From assembly GCF_050433445.1 (NCBI RefSeq), contig NZ_JBNPXF010000001.1, positions 124,001 through 188,000 on the forward strand: a stretch of 64,000 bases of DNA. Reading direction: 5' to 3'. Within the stretch, counting starts at the first letter, position 1. The number at the start of each line of letters is the position of its first letter. The position numbers and the translations under genes are program-made. Shown here in pieces: positions 53,995-63,349 of this stretch. The DNA comes from Kroppenstedtia sanguinis (lineage in GTDB: Bacteria; Bacillota; Bacilli; Thermoactinomycetales; DSM-45169). Under the pieces are notes generated by a model, which made no database searches, was not told the DNA's origin, and saw nothing but the letters and a program-made list of their open reading frames with translations.

Positions 53995-54062
53995 GTCCGC
54001 TTTTGGGAAAGTGTTCGGAAAGGGGAGCTGGGTCCTAGGCATATCAAGGGGAGGAACCCCTG
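53995..54062 (+). repeat. Remnant of a CRISPR leader (3' part)
   Basis: GTCCGCTTTT, GTGTTCGGAAAGGGGAGCTG, CCTAGGCATATCAAGGGGAG and GAACCCC are the leader-end blocks in the right order. No repeat follows; the next full leader begins about 54075. Confidence 0.6.
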
Positions 54063-54346
54063 CATTTCGTGCCCATGAGAAAGAGGAGTATTAGGAACAA
54101 GCGTGGAAATATAAGAGAAGTGGATCATGACAAGATGTGATCATGCATCAATCTTTTCCGAACACCTGATGCTTCGGCTTAACCCCAGAGGGTGTTCGGA
54201 AAGGGTGAAAGCCTTGGGAGACAAGGGATTGAGGATTTATCCGGTAGAGAGATGTCGGTTTTTTGACCCGAAAATGCTTCTGAAATCGAAGGTGTTCGGA
54301 AATGGAAGCTGAAGCCTAGGCGTAGCAAGGGGTTTGAACCCCCGCC

Positions 54347-54890
54347 GTAACAATCGAATACACCTCAGTGAGAGGATTGAAACGAAAGGGATTTGGAGAA
54401 GAAAGTAGATCAGGGCGGTAACAATCGAATACACCTCAGTGAGAGGATTGAAACCCTTGGCCAAAAGCGAGGTGAAGAAAGACGAGTGGCGTAACAATCG
54501 AATACACCTCAGTGAGAGGATTGAAACTTGTGACTGTTAAGGAAGCGGAAGAATGCTGGGGTGTAACAATCGAATACACCTCAGTGAGAGGATTGAAACC
54601 GATGAACTCGCGTTCTACCCGATCCCCGAAGGGTTCTGTAACAATCGAATACACCTCAGTGAGAGGATTGAAACTCAAGCACAGTTTGAAGAAGTGGAAA
54701 AACTGACAGATACGTAACAATCGAATACACCTCAATATTAGGATTGAAACCCAGCTCATCGCCTGCATCGGCTCCCTGGTATTCGTAACAATGCTAAACA
54801 CCTCAATAAGAGGATTGAAACCCCAGTGTCTCAGTAAAAAACACTGGATCTCTCAGTGTAACAATGCCAAACACCTCAACATTTCACTTT
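54347..54890 (+). CRISPR. CRISPR array 4, 7 repeats plus truncated end
   Basis: Repeats near 54347, 54418, 54491, 54563, 54638, 54714 and 54785. The first five carry ATCGAATAC with loop AGTGA, the sixth AATATTAGG, the seventh ATGCTAAAC with AATAAGAGG. A truncated repeat at 54858 ends in CCTCAACATTTCACTTTTAA. Leader at about 54075-54346. Confidence 0.96.
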
Positions 54891-55185
54891 TAAATTTGCT
54901 GGCTGCTGTACAGATTCAGGAGGAAGTTGGGAAGTCAGTGTAGAAATTTAAAGGGGTGGATTATGACAGGGAGTGATCATGCATCATCAATCTTTTCCGA
55001 ACACCTGATGCTTCGGCTTAACCCCAGGGGGTGTTCGGAAATGCCGAAAGCCTTGGAAGACAAGGTGTTGAGGATTTATCCGAAAGAATGATGTCCGCTT
55101 TTTGAGCTGAAAATGCCTCTGAAATCCGAGGTGTTCGGAAATGAAGTCTGGAACCCAGTCATATCAAGGGTTTGAACCTCCCGCC

Positions 55186-56000
55186 GTAACAATGATAAAC
55201 ACCTCAGTATGAGGATTGAAACATACATCGAACAGCTCCGCGATTTCACCCTGGGTGTAACAATGATAAACACCTCAGTATGAGGATTGAAACCCCTGCC
55301 GCCCGTTGTAGGTATTCGATCATTTCCGTAACAATGATAAACACCTCAGTATGAGGATTGAAACGGAGGATTGATCATTCTGGGCCCCCCAAGCCAGATG
55401 GTAACAATGATAAACACCTCAGTATGAGGATTGAAACGTTGGCCCCGCTGGAAGCCAAAGTAACAATGATAAACACCTCAATATGAGGATTGAAACAGCC
55501 GGGATCTTGGCCGAGGCCTTTCTGACGTGGCGTAACAATGCTAAACACCTCAATATGAGGATTGAAACTTTGCCCGACTCGCTCTCGGGTTTCCCCTTGA
55601 AAGTAACAATGCTAAACACCTCAATATGAGGATTGAAACCGATGTCCTGCACATATGGAAGCACAGCGGAAATCTGTAACAATGCTAAACACCTCAATAT
55701 GAGGATTGAAACCTTTCCGGAACTCACTATAGGGAGGTAAGACTCCGTAACAATGCTAAACACCTCAATATGAGGATTGAAACTTTGGCATATCAGACCG
55801 CTACAGTCCGTGAACTTATGTAACAATGCAATACACCTCAGTATGAGGATTGAAACTGCATTTTCAAAAACAACCCAATCCGATGGATTATTGTAACAAT
55901 GCAATACACCTCAGTATGAGGATTGAAACGTTCGAAAGGGAGACAACCGATTGATCAGGGAGTCGTAACAATTCCAAACACCTCAACATTTCGCTTTTAA
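55186..56000 (+). CRISPR. CRISPR array 5, 11 repeats plus truncated end
   Basis: Repeats near 55186, 55257, 55328, 55401, 55460, 55532, 55603, 55676, 55747, 55820 and 55893; truncated repeat at 55965. Variant blocks are ATGATAAAC/AGTAT (1-4), ATGATAAAC/AATAT (5), ATGCTAAAC/AATAT (6-9) and ATGCAATAC/AGTAT (10-11). The spacer between repeats 4 and 5 is only 22 bases. Leader at about 54925-55185. Confidence 0.97.
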
Positions 56001-56292
56001 ATTTGCTGGCTGCTGTACAGATTCAGAAGGAAGTTGGGAAGTCAGTATAGAAATCTAAAGGAGCGGATTATGACAGGATGGGAACATGCATCATCAATCT
56101 TTTCCGAACACCCTATGCTTCGGCTGAGAGCCAGGGGGTGTTCGGAAACGCCGAAAGCCTTGGGAGACAAGGTGTTGAGGGTTTATCCGAAAGAATGTTG
56201 TCAGCTTTTTGACCTGAAAATGCCTCTGAAATCCGAGGTGTTCGGAAATGGAGTCTGGATCACAGTCATATCAAGGGTTTAAACCTCCCGCT

Positions 56293-56700
56293 GTAACAAT
56301 GTAAAACACCTCAGTATGAGGATTGAAACTTCTATGACATCGCCCATCACGATAATCCGGCTATTCTGTAACAATGTAAAACACCTCAGTATGAGGATTG
56401 AAACGATGATCTGAAAGTACATACTCCGCTTAAACTCGCTAGGTAACAATGTAAAACACCTCAGTATGAGGATTGAAACATGTTGAAAATAGCCGGATCG
56501 GTCTTCCCAAACTCAAGTAACAATGTAAAACACCTCAGTATGAGGATTGAAACGATATAACTAGGATTGAAGAGATCGAAACGACGCAAAAGTAACAATG
56601 CAAAACACCCCAGTATGAGGATTGAAACCGCCTTCCCCTCAGGATCCGCCCCGCCGGATTCTGTAACAATGCAAAATACCTTGGTGATTTCGCTCTCTAT
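56293..56700 (+). CRISPR. CRISPR array 6, 5 repeats plus truncated end
   Basis: Repeats near 56293, 56368, 56443, 56517 (ATGTAAAAC/AGTAT) and 56592 (ATGCAAAAC, CCCC in the stem). A truncated repeat at 56663 ends ACCTTGGTGATTTCGCTCTC. Leader at about 56030-56292. The last spacer (56629-56662) has a close relative at 62060-62096. Confidence 0.96.
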
Positions 56701-57006
56701 GTGTTGATTACTGATATTTGACTCTTATTTTGTGTGCATAGAAAAGAGGAGTATTCGAAGTCAGCGTGGAAATATAGAGATGTGATCATGTAAAGGGATC
56801 CAGCATGTCATTCTCTTGCGAACACCCTATGCCTCGGCTAAGAGCCGGGAGGTGTTCGCAAATGGTGAAAGCCTTGGGAGACAAGGGATTGAGGATTTAT
56901 CCAGAAGAATGATGTCCGCTTTTTGACCCGAAAATGCCTCTGAAATCCGAGGTGTTCGGAAATGGAATCTGGAACCAAGTCATATCAAGGGTTTGAACCC
57001 CCCGCC

Positions 57007-57770
57007 GTAACAATGCAAAACACCTCAGTATGAGGATTGAAACGCTGTCGAGCAGGATTTCCGCGCAAGGATTAAGTCCGTAACAATGCAAAACACCTCA
57101 GTATGAGGATTGAAACTACTGAACGCAACATATTGAGAACGGAGTGAGTTTAAGTAACAATGCAAAACACCTCAGTATGAGGATTGAAACTGAACCTGGG
57201 TCCATCCCCACCTATATGGATATCGTAACAATGCAAAACACCTCAGTATGAGGATTGAAACATCTTTCCTTTGTTAGGGTTACATTGTTTCGATTTTGGT
57301 AACAATGCAAAACACCTCAGTATGAGGATTGAAACGGGTGCAATCAAGAGTGGTATTGGAAAGTCGGTCAGTGTAACAATGCAAAACACCTCAGTATGAG
57401 GATTGGAACCTTCCCCTCCCGGATCCGTCCCGCCAGATCCTGCTGTAACAATCGAATACACCTCAATAAGAGGATTGAAACCAAAGCATGACCCGGCGGC
57501 TCCAGTCCTTACGCTGGGGTAACAATCGAATACACCTCAATAAGAGGATTGAAACTTCTGGATGAACTCGATGGACGACGTTTCCGGATTCGGTAACAAT
57601 GCCAAACACCTCAATAAGAGGATTGAAACAACTTGGGCATTTTCAATTCCAATCTCGCTCAAGAAGTAACAATGCAGAACACCTCAATAAGAGGATTGAA
57701 ACGTCTCGATCTGAGCATAGGCGGTCATAAACAGGAAGGTAACAATGCCAAACACCTCAACATTTCACTT
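57007..57770 (+). CRISPR. CRISPR array 7, 10 repeats plus truncated end
   Basis: Repeats near 57007, 57080, 57154, 57225, 57299, 57373, 57445, 57529, 57593 and 57666; truncated repeat at 57739. Repeats 1-6 are ATGCAAAAC/AGTAT, 7-8 ATCGAATAC/AATAA, 9 ATGCCAAAC, 10 ATGCAGAAC. Leader at about 56740-57006. The tail is interrupted by an IS3 element near 57814. Confidence 0.96.
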
Positions 57771-57865
57771 TTAAATTCTGGCTGCTGTACAGATTCAGGA
57801 GGAAGTTGGGAAGTATAATGGACCCAAGATTTTAGACACGAAAAGGGAGATGTTAAGGTAGGCAT

Positions 57866-58162
57866 ATGAAACGTAAAAGATATACACCCGAATTCAAATC
57901 GCAAATCGTGTTGGAAATCTTGAAGGAAGAAAAGACAATGAGTCAAATTGCTTTGGAACACGGAATCCATGTGAACTAGCTTCATAAGTGGAAAACACAT
58001 TTCCTTCAAGAAATGCCACAGATCTTTAACAAACAAAACAAGGATCAGGAAAAAATGAAGGCCGACTATGGAGAAAGGCTGGAAAACCTCTACGCGGAAG
58101 TCGGAAAATTAACCACGCAACTGTCGTGGATCAAAAAAAAATCTAGCATCTACCGCGACTAG
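57866..58162 (+). pseudogene. IS3 transposase OrfA with internal stop
   Basis: About 98 codons. Helix-turn-helix protein starting MKRKRYTPEFKSQIVLEILK and continuing MSQIALEHGIHVN. A TAG at 57977 replaces the expected Gln codon (CAG) before LHKWKTHFLQEM. The second half, with its leucine-rich part, stays open to SWIKKKSSIYRD. The A9 run at 58133-58141 is the expected frameshift site for making OrfAB. With the stop, the fusion protein cannot be made in full. Confidence 0.8.
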
Positions 58163-58172
58163 ACAAGAACGC

Positions 58173-58985
58173 ATGGAGATGGTGGACTGGGAAGCCCCTA
58201 AGCTTCCTATCTCCGAACAGGCCGAACTACTGGGAATCAATCGATCCAGTCTTTACTATAAGCCTGTTCAGCCGTCACCTGAAGAGGTTGCTATTAAACA
58301 CCGGATTGATGAGATCTATACCAAATTTCCGTTTTACGGTTCACGCAGGATTACCGAAAAATTAAAGAATGAAGGAGTGAACATCAACCGCAAAAGGGTA
58401 CAGCGCCACATGCGTGAAATGGGTATACAAGCCATTTATCCAGGTCCTAATCTAAGTAAACGCAATCTGCAGTACCGTGTTTATCCATATCTACTGAAAG
58501 GAGTGACGATTACCCATCCCAATCAAGTCTGGAGCATTGACATTACGTACATTCGCTTACAAAATAGCTGGATGTATTTAACAGCCATTATCGATTGGTA
58601 TTCTCGCTATATTATCAGCTGGGAATTGGAGCAAACGTTAGAAATGGGCTTTGTTTTGAATGCCGTTCAACGTGCATTCACGATAGGGACACCCGAAATA
58701 TTCAATAGTGATCAGGGCAGTCATTTTACCAGTTCCAAATATATTAATCTCTTAAATGAACAGCCATCCATCCAAATCAGCATGGACAGCAGGGGCCGGG
58801 CATTGGATAATATTATGATAGAGCGCTTTTGGCGAAGTCTTAAATACGAAGAGGTCTATTTAAAGGACTATGGCACACCAAGAGAAGCAAGGAAAAACAT
58901 AAGAGATTATATGGACCTTTATAATCATGATCGGCCTCATCAGTCGTTGGATTATAAAACACCGAGTACCATCTATTTTGAATAG
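58173..58985 (+). CDS. IS3 transposase OrfB (DDE integrase)
   Basis: 270 residues, open upstream to the slippery run in its frame (KKNLASTATRQER). HTH_21 region RIDEIYTKFPFYGSRRITEK, then the catalytic DDE domain: VWSIDITYIRL (first Asp), IFNSDQGSHFTS (second Asp), RALDNIMIERFWRSLKYEEV (Glu). The end DLYNHDRPHQSLDYKTPSTIYFE is typical of the IS150 group. The domain is intact, but OrfA is broken. Confidence 0.9.
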   Translation: MEMVDWEAPKLPISEQAELLGINRSSLYYKPVQPSPEEVAIKHRIDEIYTKFPFYGSRRITEKLKNEGVNINRKRVQRHMREMGIQAIYPGPNLSKRNLQYRVYPYLLKGVTITHPNQVWSIDITYIRLQNSWMYLTAIIDWYSRYIISWELEQTLEMGFVLNAVQRAFTIGTPEIFNSDQGSHFTSSKYINLLNEQPSIQISMDSRGRALDNIMIERFWRSLKYEEVYLKDYGTPREARKNIRDYMDLYNHDRPHQSLDYKTPSTIYFE

Positions 58986-59111
58986 GTCACGATTCTTCCC
59001 ATCTTTGAGCAATTATCTTTCCTATATCAGGACCTATCAAGGGAAAGTACGCCCTTGACAGAACCTGATATTGATACCTCTTCCACCCAAGGCTGTTGCG
59101 AAGCCAGCAAC
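58986..59111 (+). other. Junction between the IS element and array 8
   Basis: No gene. It should contain the right end of the IS element; the last bases before the repeat (TGTTGCGAAGCCAGCAAC) may be part of an old spacer. No leader sequence is present. Confidence 0.4.
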
Positions 59112-59220
59112 GTAACAATGCAAAACACCTCAGTATGAGGATTGAAACTGTTGTCTTCGCTTGGTCGTATCGTCATAGCGAACGTAACAATGCAAAACAC
59201 CTCAGCGGTTTCGCTTTCCG
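59112..59220 (+). CRISPR. CRISPR array 8, one repeat plus truncated end
   Basis: Full repeat at 59112-59148 (ATGCAAAAC/AGTAT), one spacer, then a truncated repeat at 59184 ending in CACCTCAGCGGTTTCGCTTT. It lacks a leader, which was probably lost with the IS insertion. Confidence 0.85.
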
Positions 59221-59576
59221 CGTGTCGGCTACTTGTTTGATCCTCGTTTTGTATCCATCTGACTCAGGTTCATTGTATGAAAGAATCGTTTTTGAAAAGA
59301 GGAATATGGGAAGTCGGCCTAGAAACTTTAGAAGGATGATCATGAGAAGGATGATCATGAATGGGATCGATCATGGGGCCATTCATTTCCGAACACCCGA
59401 TGCTTCGGCTGAGAGCCGGGAGGTGTTCGGAAATGTCCAAACCCTTGGGGGACAAGGGATTGGGGATTTATCCGGTAGAGCGATGTCGGCCTTTTGGCCC
59501 GAAAATGCTTCTGAAATCGTAGGTGTTCGGAAATGGAAGCTGAAGCCTAGGCATAACAAGGGTTTCAACCCCCCGC

Positions 59577-59965
59577 GTAACAATGCTAAACACCTCAGTG
59601 AGAGGATTGAACTTTTTCGTCAATTCCGCTAAGTATTGAAGTGAGCCGTAACAATGCTAAACACCTCAGTGAGAGGATTGAACTCCGCGATTTCAGCGGA
59701 AAAGCACTTTTTACGAAGGGTAACAATGCTAAACACCTCAGTGAGAGGATTGAAACCCCGAGACGAGGAACGAATTGATTCGATCCTGGATTAGTAACAA
59801 TGCTAAACACCTCAATGAGAGGATTGAAACTTTTTCGTAGGTGTTCCCCCGACTCATTTTTGAGTAACAATGCTAAACACCTCAGTATGAGGGATGAAAC
59901 TTGGCTCAGTGAACAAGAAGTATAAGGAAGCCAGCTTAACAACGCAAAACACCTGGCGGCCTCGG
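59577..59965 (+). CRISPR. CRISPR array 9, 5 repeats plus truncated end
   Basis: Repeats near 59577, 59648, 59720, 59794 and 59864 (ATGCTAAAC; loops AGTGA, then AATGA and AGTAT). The first two repeats end GGATTGAACT, missing one A of the usual GAAAC handle; the third onward are normal or nearly so. A truncated repeat at about 59935 ends in CACCTGGCGGCCTCGG. Leader at about 59290-59576. Confidence 0.95.
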
Positions 59966-60313
59966 TAGCTTTCCACTCAACAGGTCAGCTTCTGTTTGGC
60001 CCTTGTTTTGTGTCTATCTGACACCTGTTCCTTGGATCAAAGAATTTGAAAAGAGGAGTATTCGAAGTCCGCGTGGAAATATAGAGGGGATGATGTAAAA
60101 GGGATCCATCCTGGGTTCTGTTTTTCCGAACACCTGATGCTTCGGCTTAACCCCAGGGGGTGTTCGGAAACGCCGAAATCCTTGGGAGACAAGGGACTGA
60201 GGATTTATCCGAAAGAATGTTGTCCGCTTTTTGAGCTGAAAATGCCTCTGAAATCCGAGGTGTTCGGAAATGGAGTCTGGATCCCAGTCATATCAAGGGT
60301 TTGAACCTCCCGC

Positions 60314-60640
60314 GTAACAATGATAAACACCTCAATAAGAGGATTGAAACAACATGTGGGGTTTGGGCCAGATAAGCCCTTTAGGGTAACAATGATAAAC
60401 ACCTCAATAAGAGGATTGAAACCCCTTTGGGATGATTTTAGTATTGATTTTCATTCGGTAACAATGATAAACACCTCAATAAGAGGATTGAAACGGCCGT
60501 GATCTCTCAGGGAAGCGGAAACAGAAATGGTTTGTAAGTAACAATGATAAACACCTCAATAAGAGGATTGAAACTTTCAACTCAGAATAATTGCAACAAT
60601 CGACACCGTAACAATGAAAAACACCTTGGTGATTTCGCTC
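60314..60640 (+). CRISPR. CRISPR array 10, 4 repeats plus truncated end
   Basis: Repeats near 60314, 60386, 60458 and 60538 (ATGATAAAC/AATAA). The spacer after the third repeat is longer (43 bases). The truncated repeat at 60608 ends ACCTTGGTGATTTCGCTCTC. Leader at about 60050-60313. Confidence 0.96.
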
Positions 60641-60689
60641 TCTATGTGTTGATTACTGATATTTGACTCTTATTTTGTGTGCATAGAAA

Positions 60690-60888
60690 AGAGGAGTATT
60701 CGAAGTCAGCGTGGAAATATAGAGATGTGATCATGTAAAGGGATCCAGCATGTCATTCTTTTGCGAACACCTCATGTCTCGGCTAAGAGCCGGGAGATGT
60801 TCGCAAATGGTGAAAGCCTTGGGAGACAAGGGATTGAGGATTTATCCCGTAGAGCGATGTCGGCCTTTTGACCCGAAAATTCCTCTGA
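60690..60888 (+). promoter_or_regulatory. CRISPR leader 11, truncated at its repeat end
   Basis: It matches the other leaders up to GACCCGAAAATTCCTCTGA and then goes straight into a repeat. The last 60-70 bases found elsewhere (GTGTTCGGAAATGGAAG through GGGTTTGAACCCCCCGCC) are absent. Confidence 0.7.
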
Positions 60889-61142
60889 GTAACAATGCAA
60901 TACACCTCAGTATGAGGATTGAAACCATTCTGAGTTGAAAAAACCGGCTCCAGTGCAGGGTAACAATGCAATACACCTCAGTATGAGGATTGAAACTTGG
61001 GGGCCGACGAATCAGAGCGCTTTATGCACTGTAACAATGCAATACACCTCAGTATGAGGATTGAAACTTTGGGGTCAAAGATTAATCCCTTCGCTCCCCG
61101 TTGGAGTAACAACGATAAACACCTCAGTAAGAGGATTGAAAC
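60889..61142 (+). CRISPR. CRISPR array 11, 4 repeats
   Basis: Repeats near 60889, 60960, 61031 (ATGCAATAC/AGTAT) and 61106 (ACGATAAAC/AGTAA). A scrap GTGATTGAAAC lies at about 61170-61180, likely the end of a lost repeat. The array sits directly upstream of cas6 and behind a truncated leader. Confidence 0.95.
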
Positions 61143-61255
61143 GGGAGGCTACGCCTCAGGGTCTGGGCTGGGTGATTGAAACTAGTTGCAGGGAGCCCAT
61201 CCCGGCAAGCCTTGGTCAGTGAATACTCTATGAAATTGAAAATGGGGGTGATCGG

Positions 61256-62059
61256 ATGTATCGATTACATGTACAGGTTCAATCGGAGAGCCGGGTGAAT
61301 CAGCGGTGGGTTTTGTCGCGGAGGTTGCATGGGTTTATACTGCGGATGATTCAAAATCAGGATCCGCAACTTTCGGAATGGCTGCATAATCGAAAGGATC
61401 GTCAGATGTTTTCGATCCACTCTTCTTTTCGGGAAGGGGAACTATGTATTCAAACACCGAGTCCAGAAGTGATCAGCTCTTTGCAACAGTCTCTGTTACA
61501 ACAATCCGCTGTTGTTCTTGGAGACTGGAAGGGGCGGATTCAAGAAATCCATACTCGTAAATTTACCCAAGAAGATCTGTTGCGGGACTTTTCTACCCAG
61601 ATTACTTTTCACTTTCATACTCCTACGACCTTTTACCAATGGGGGAACTATTACCCGATGCCGGAGTTGCAGCGATTGTTCGCCAGTGGGGCCAAGTCTT
61701 TTGAGATGGCTGGAAATCCGAAAGTGCCTTGGGAGGAGATTGAGCCGCTGACGCGGAAGGTGCGCGTGGAGCATTTGGATATTACCACCCAACGTGCGGA
61801 TTTTGGCAAATTCAAAGTGATTGGTTTTTGTGGTTCATTGGTACTCAGTCTCAAAGCGCTATCCGCTGAGGAGCAAAAACGGATGTGGTTGTTGGCTCGT
61901 TATGGTTCCATCATGGGATTTGGGTACAAAACGGCCTGGGGCCTGGGACAGACATCGATGGAGGAACGATCCCATTTCCGAACACGAACCGCCGCTTCCA
62001 GACAAGAGCGGAAAGGATTCGAAAATGGCAAATGCAAAACGCCTCCGTATGAGGATTGA
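61256..62059 (+). CDS. cas6: CRISPR pre-crRNA endoribonuclease Cas6
   Basis: 267 residues; ATG behind GGGGGTGATCGG. Cas6 cleaves the array transcript at the repeat hairpin to leave an ATTGAAAC handle. N-terminal ferredoxin-like half starts YRLHVQVQSESRVNQRWVLS; the C-terminal half has the glycine-rich RNA-binding loop GSIMGFGYKTAWGLGQTS. It is the only cas6 and lies about 8 kb from the other cas genes, among arrays. After the glycine loop the frame continues for about 35 residues, the last ones encoded by a decayed CRISPR repeat that also supplies the TGA. Confidence 0.93.
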   Translation: MYRLHVQVQSESRVNQRWVLSRRLHGFILRMIQNQDPQLSEWLHNRKDRQMFSIHSSFREGELCIQTPSPEVISSLQQSLLQQSAVVLGDWKGRIQEIHTRKFTQEDLLRDFSTQITFHFHTPTTFYQWGNYYPMPELQRLFASGAKSFEMAGNPKVPWEEIEPLTRKVRVEHLDITTQRADFGKFKVIGFCGSLVLSLKALSAEEQKRMWLLARYGSIMGFGYKTAWGLGQTSMEERSHFRTRTAASRQERKGFENGKCKTPPYED

Positions 62060-62130
62060 AGCCGCCTCCCCATCAGGATCCGCCCCGCCGGATTCTGTAA
62101 CAATGCAAAACACCTTGGTGGTTTTGTTGA
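62029..62130 (+). CRISPR. Decayed repeat, spacer and truncated repeat after cas6
   Basis: AATGCAAAACGCCTCCGTAT and GAGGATTGAAG are a decayed repeat inside the cas6 3' end. A 36-base spacer (62060-62096) is very close to the last spacer of array 6. The truncated repeat at 62097 ends ACCTTGGTGGTTTTG. This is the tail of an array whose body is gone. Confidence 0.8.
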
Positions 62131-62427
62131 TTACTGATTTGACTCTTGTTTTGTGTGTATAGAAAAGAGGAGTATTCGAAGTCAGCGTGGAAATATAGAG
62201 AGGTGATCATGTAAAGGGATCCAGCATGTCATTCTTTTGCGAACACCCCATGCCTCGACTGAGAGCCGGGAGGTGTTCGCAAATGGCGGAAGCCTTGGGG
62301 GACAAGGGATTGAGGATATGTCAAGAAAAATGATGTCCGCTTTTTGACCCGAAAATTCCTCTAATATCCGAGGTGTTCGGAAATGAAGTCTGGAACCCAG
62401 TCATATCAAGGGTTTGAACCCCCCGCC

Positions 62428-63050
62428 GTAACAATGCAAAACACCTCAATAAGAGGATTGAAACTGAAGGATGTATTGCGTCGCGGATTTGATCTGGTAT
62501 TGGGGTAACAATGCAAAACACCTCAATAAGAGGATTGAAACCATCCCCCGCTCCACATCCGCTTTGGAAACGTGGATGTGTAACAATGCAAAACACCTCA
62601 ATAAGAGGATTGAAACAAAGTGGACAGGGGAAAGATCGGATCAAAAATTTAACGTAACAATGCAAAACACCTCAATAAGAGGATTGAAACCGAGAAGACA
62701 CCTGGTTTGCCGGTAAAGCCCGCAAAGAGTAACAATGCAAAACACCTCAATAAGAGGATTGAAACTCCGGTTGCTCAGGCTGTTCCGGCTGCTCGGGTTC
62801 CGTAACAATGCAAAACACCTCAATAAGAGGATTGAAACCTATTACTTATGCTTGCATCTATGCTTGTATGATGTAACAATGCAAAACACCTCAATAAGAG
62901 GATTGAAACGTCGTATCCTTCTACCTTCTCCTTCACCTCAAAGAGTAACAATGCAAAACACCTCAATAAGAGGATTGAAACCCGGTTGCTCCGGCTGCTC
63001 CTGTCCTGGAGGTACACGTAACAATGCAAAACACCTGGCGGCCTTGGTAG
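62428..63050 (+). CRISPR. CRISPR array 12, 8 repeats plus truncated end
   Basis: Repeats near 62428, 62505, 62580, 62654, 62729, 62802, 62873 and 62945, uniform ATGCAAAAC/AATAA as in array 2. The truncated repeat at 63018 ends CACCTGGCGGCCTTGG. Leader at about 62160-62427. Spacers at 62766-62801 and 62982-63017 resemble each other. Confidence 0.97.
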
Positions 63051-63349
63051 CTTTCCACTCCACAGGTCGGCTCCTGTTTCGCAAAGAAGAGTATTTGAAG
63101 CCCGCGTGGAAATATAGAGGGAGGTGATCGTAAAAGGGATCCATCCTGGGTTGTGTTTTTCCGAACACCTTATGCTTTGGCTGAGAGCCGGGAGGTGTTC
63201 GCAAACGTCGAAAGCCTTGGGGGGCAAGGGATTGGGGATTCATCGGGTAGAGCGATGTCGGTTTTTTGACCCGAAAATACCTCTGAAATCGGAGGTATTC
63301 GGAAATGGAAGCTGAAGCCTAGGCGTAGCAAAGGGTTTGAACCCCCGCC

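Larger units (their letters stand above)
57814..59000 (+). mobile_element. IS3-family insertion sequence
   Basis: Sequence changes at 57814, where the common array tail (GGAGGAAGTTGGGAAGT) meets ATAATGGACCCAAGATTTTA, the likely left end. It holds orfA and orfB with an A9 slippery run. A clear matching right end was not found after orfB. The right boundary is approximate, and the leader that should precede the next array is missing, so the insertion may be linked to a deletion. Confidence 0.75.
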
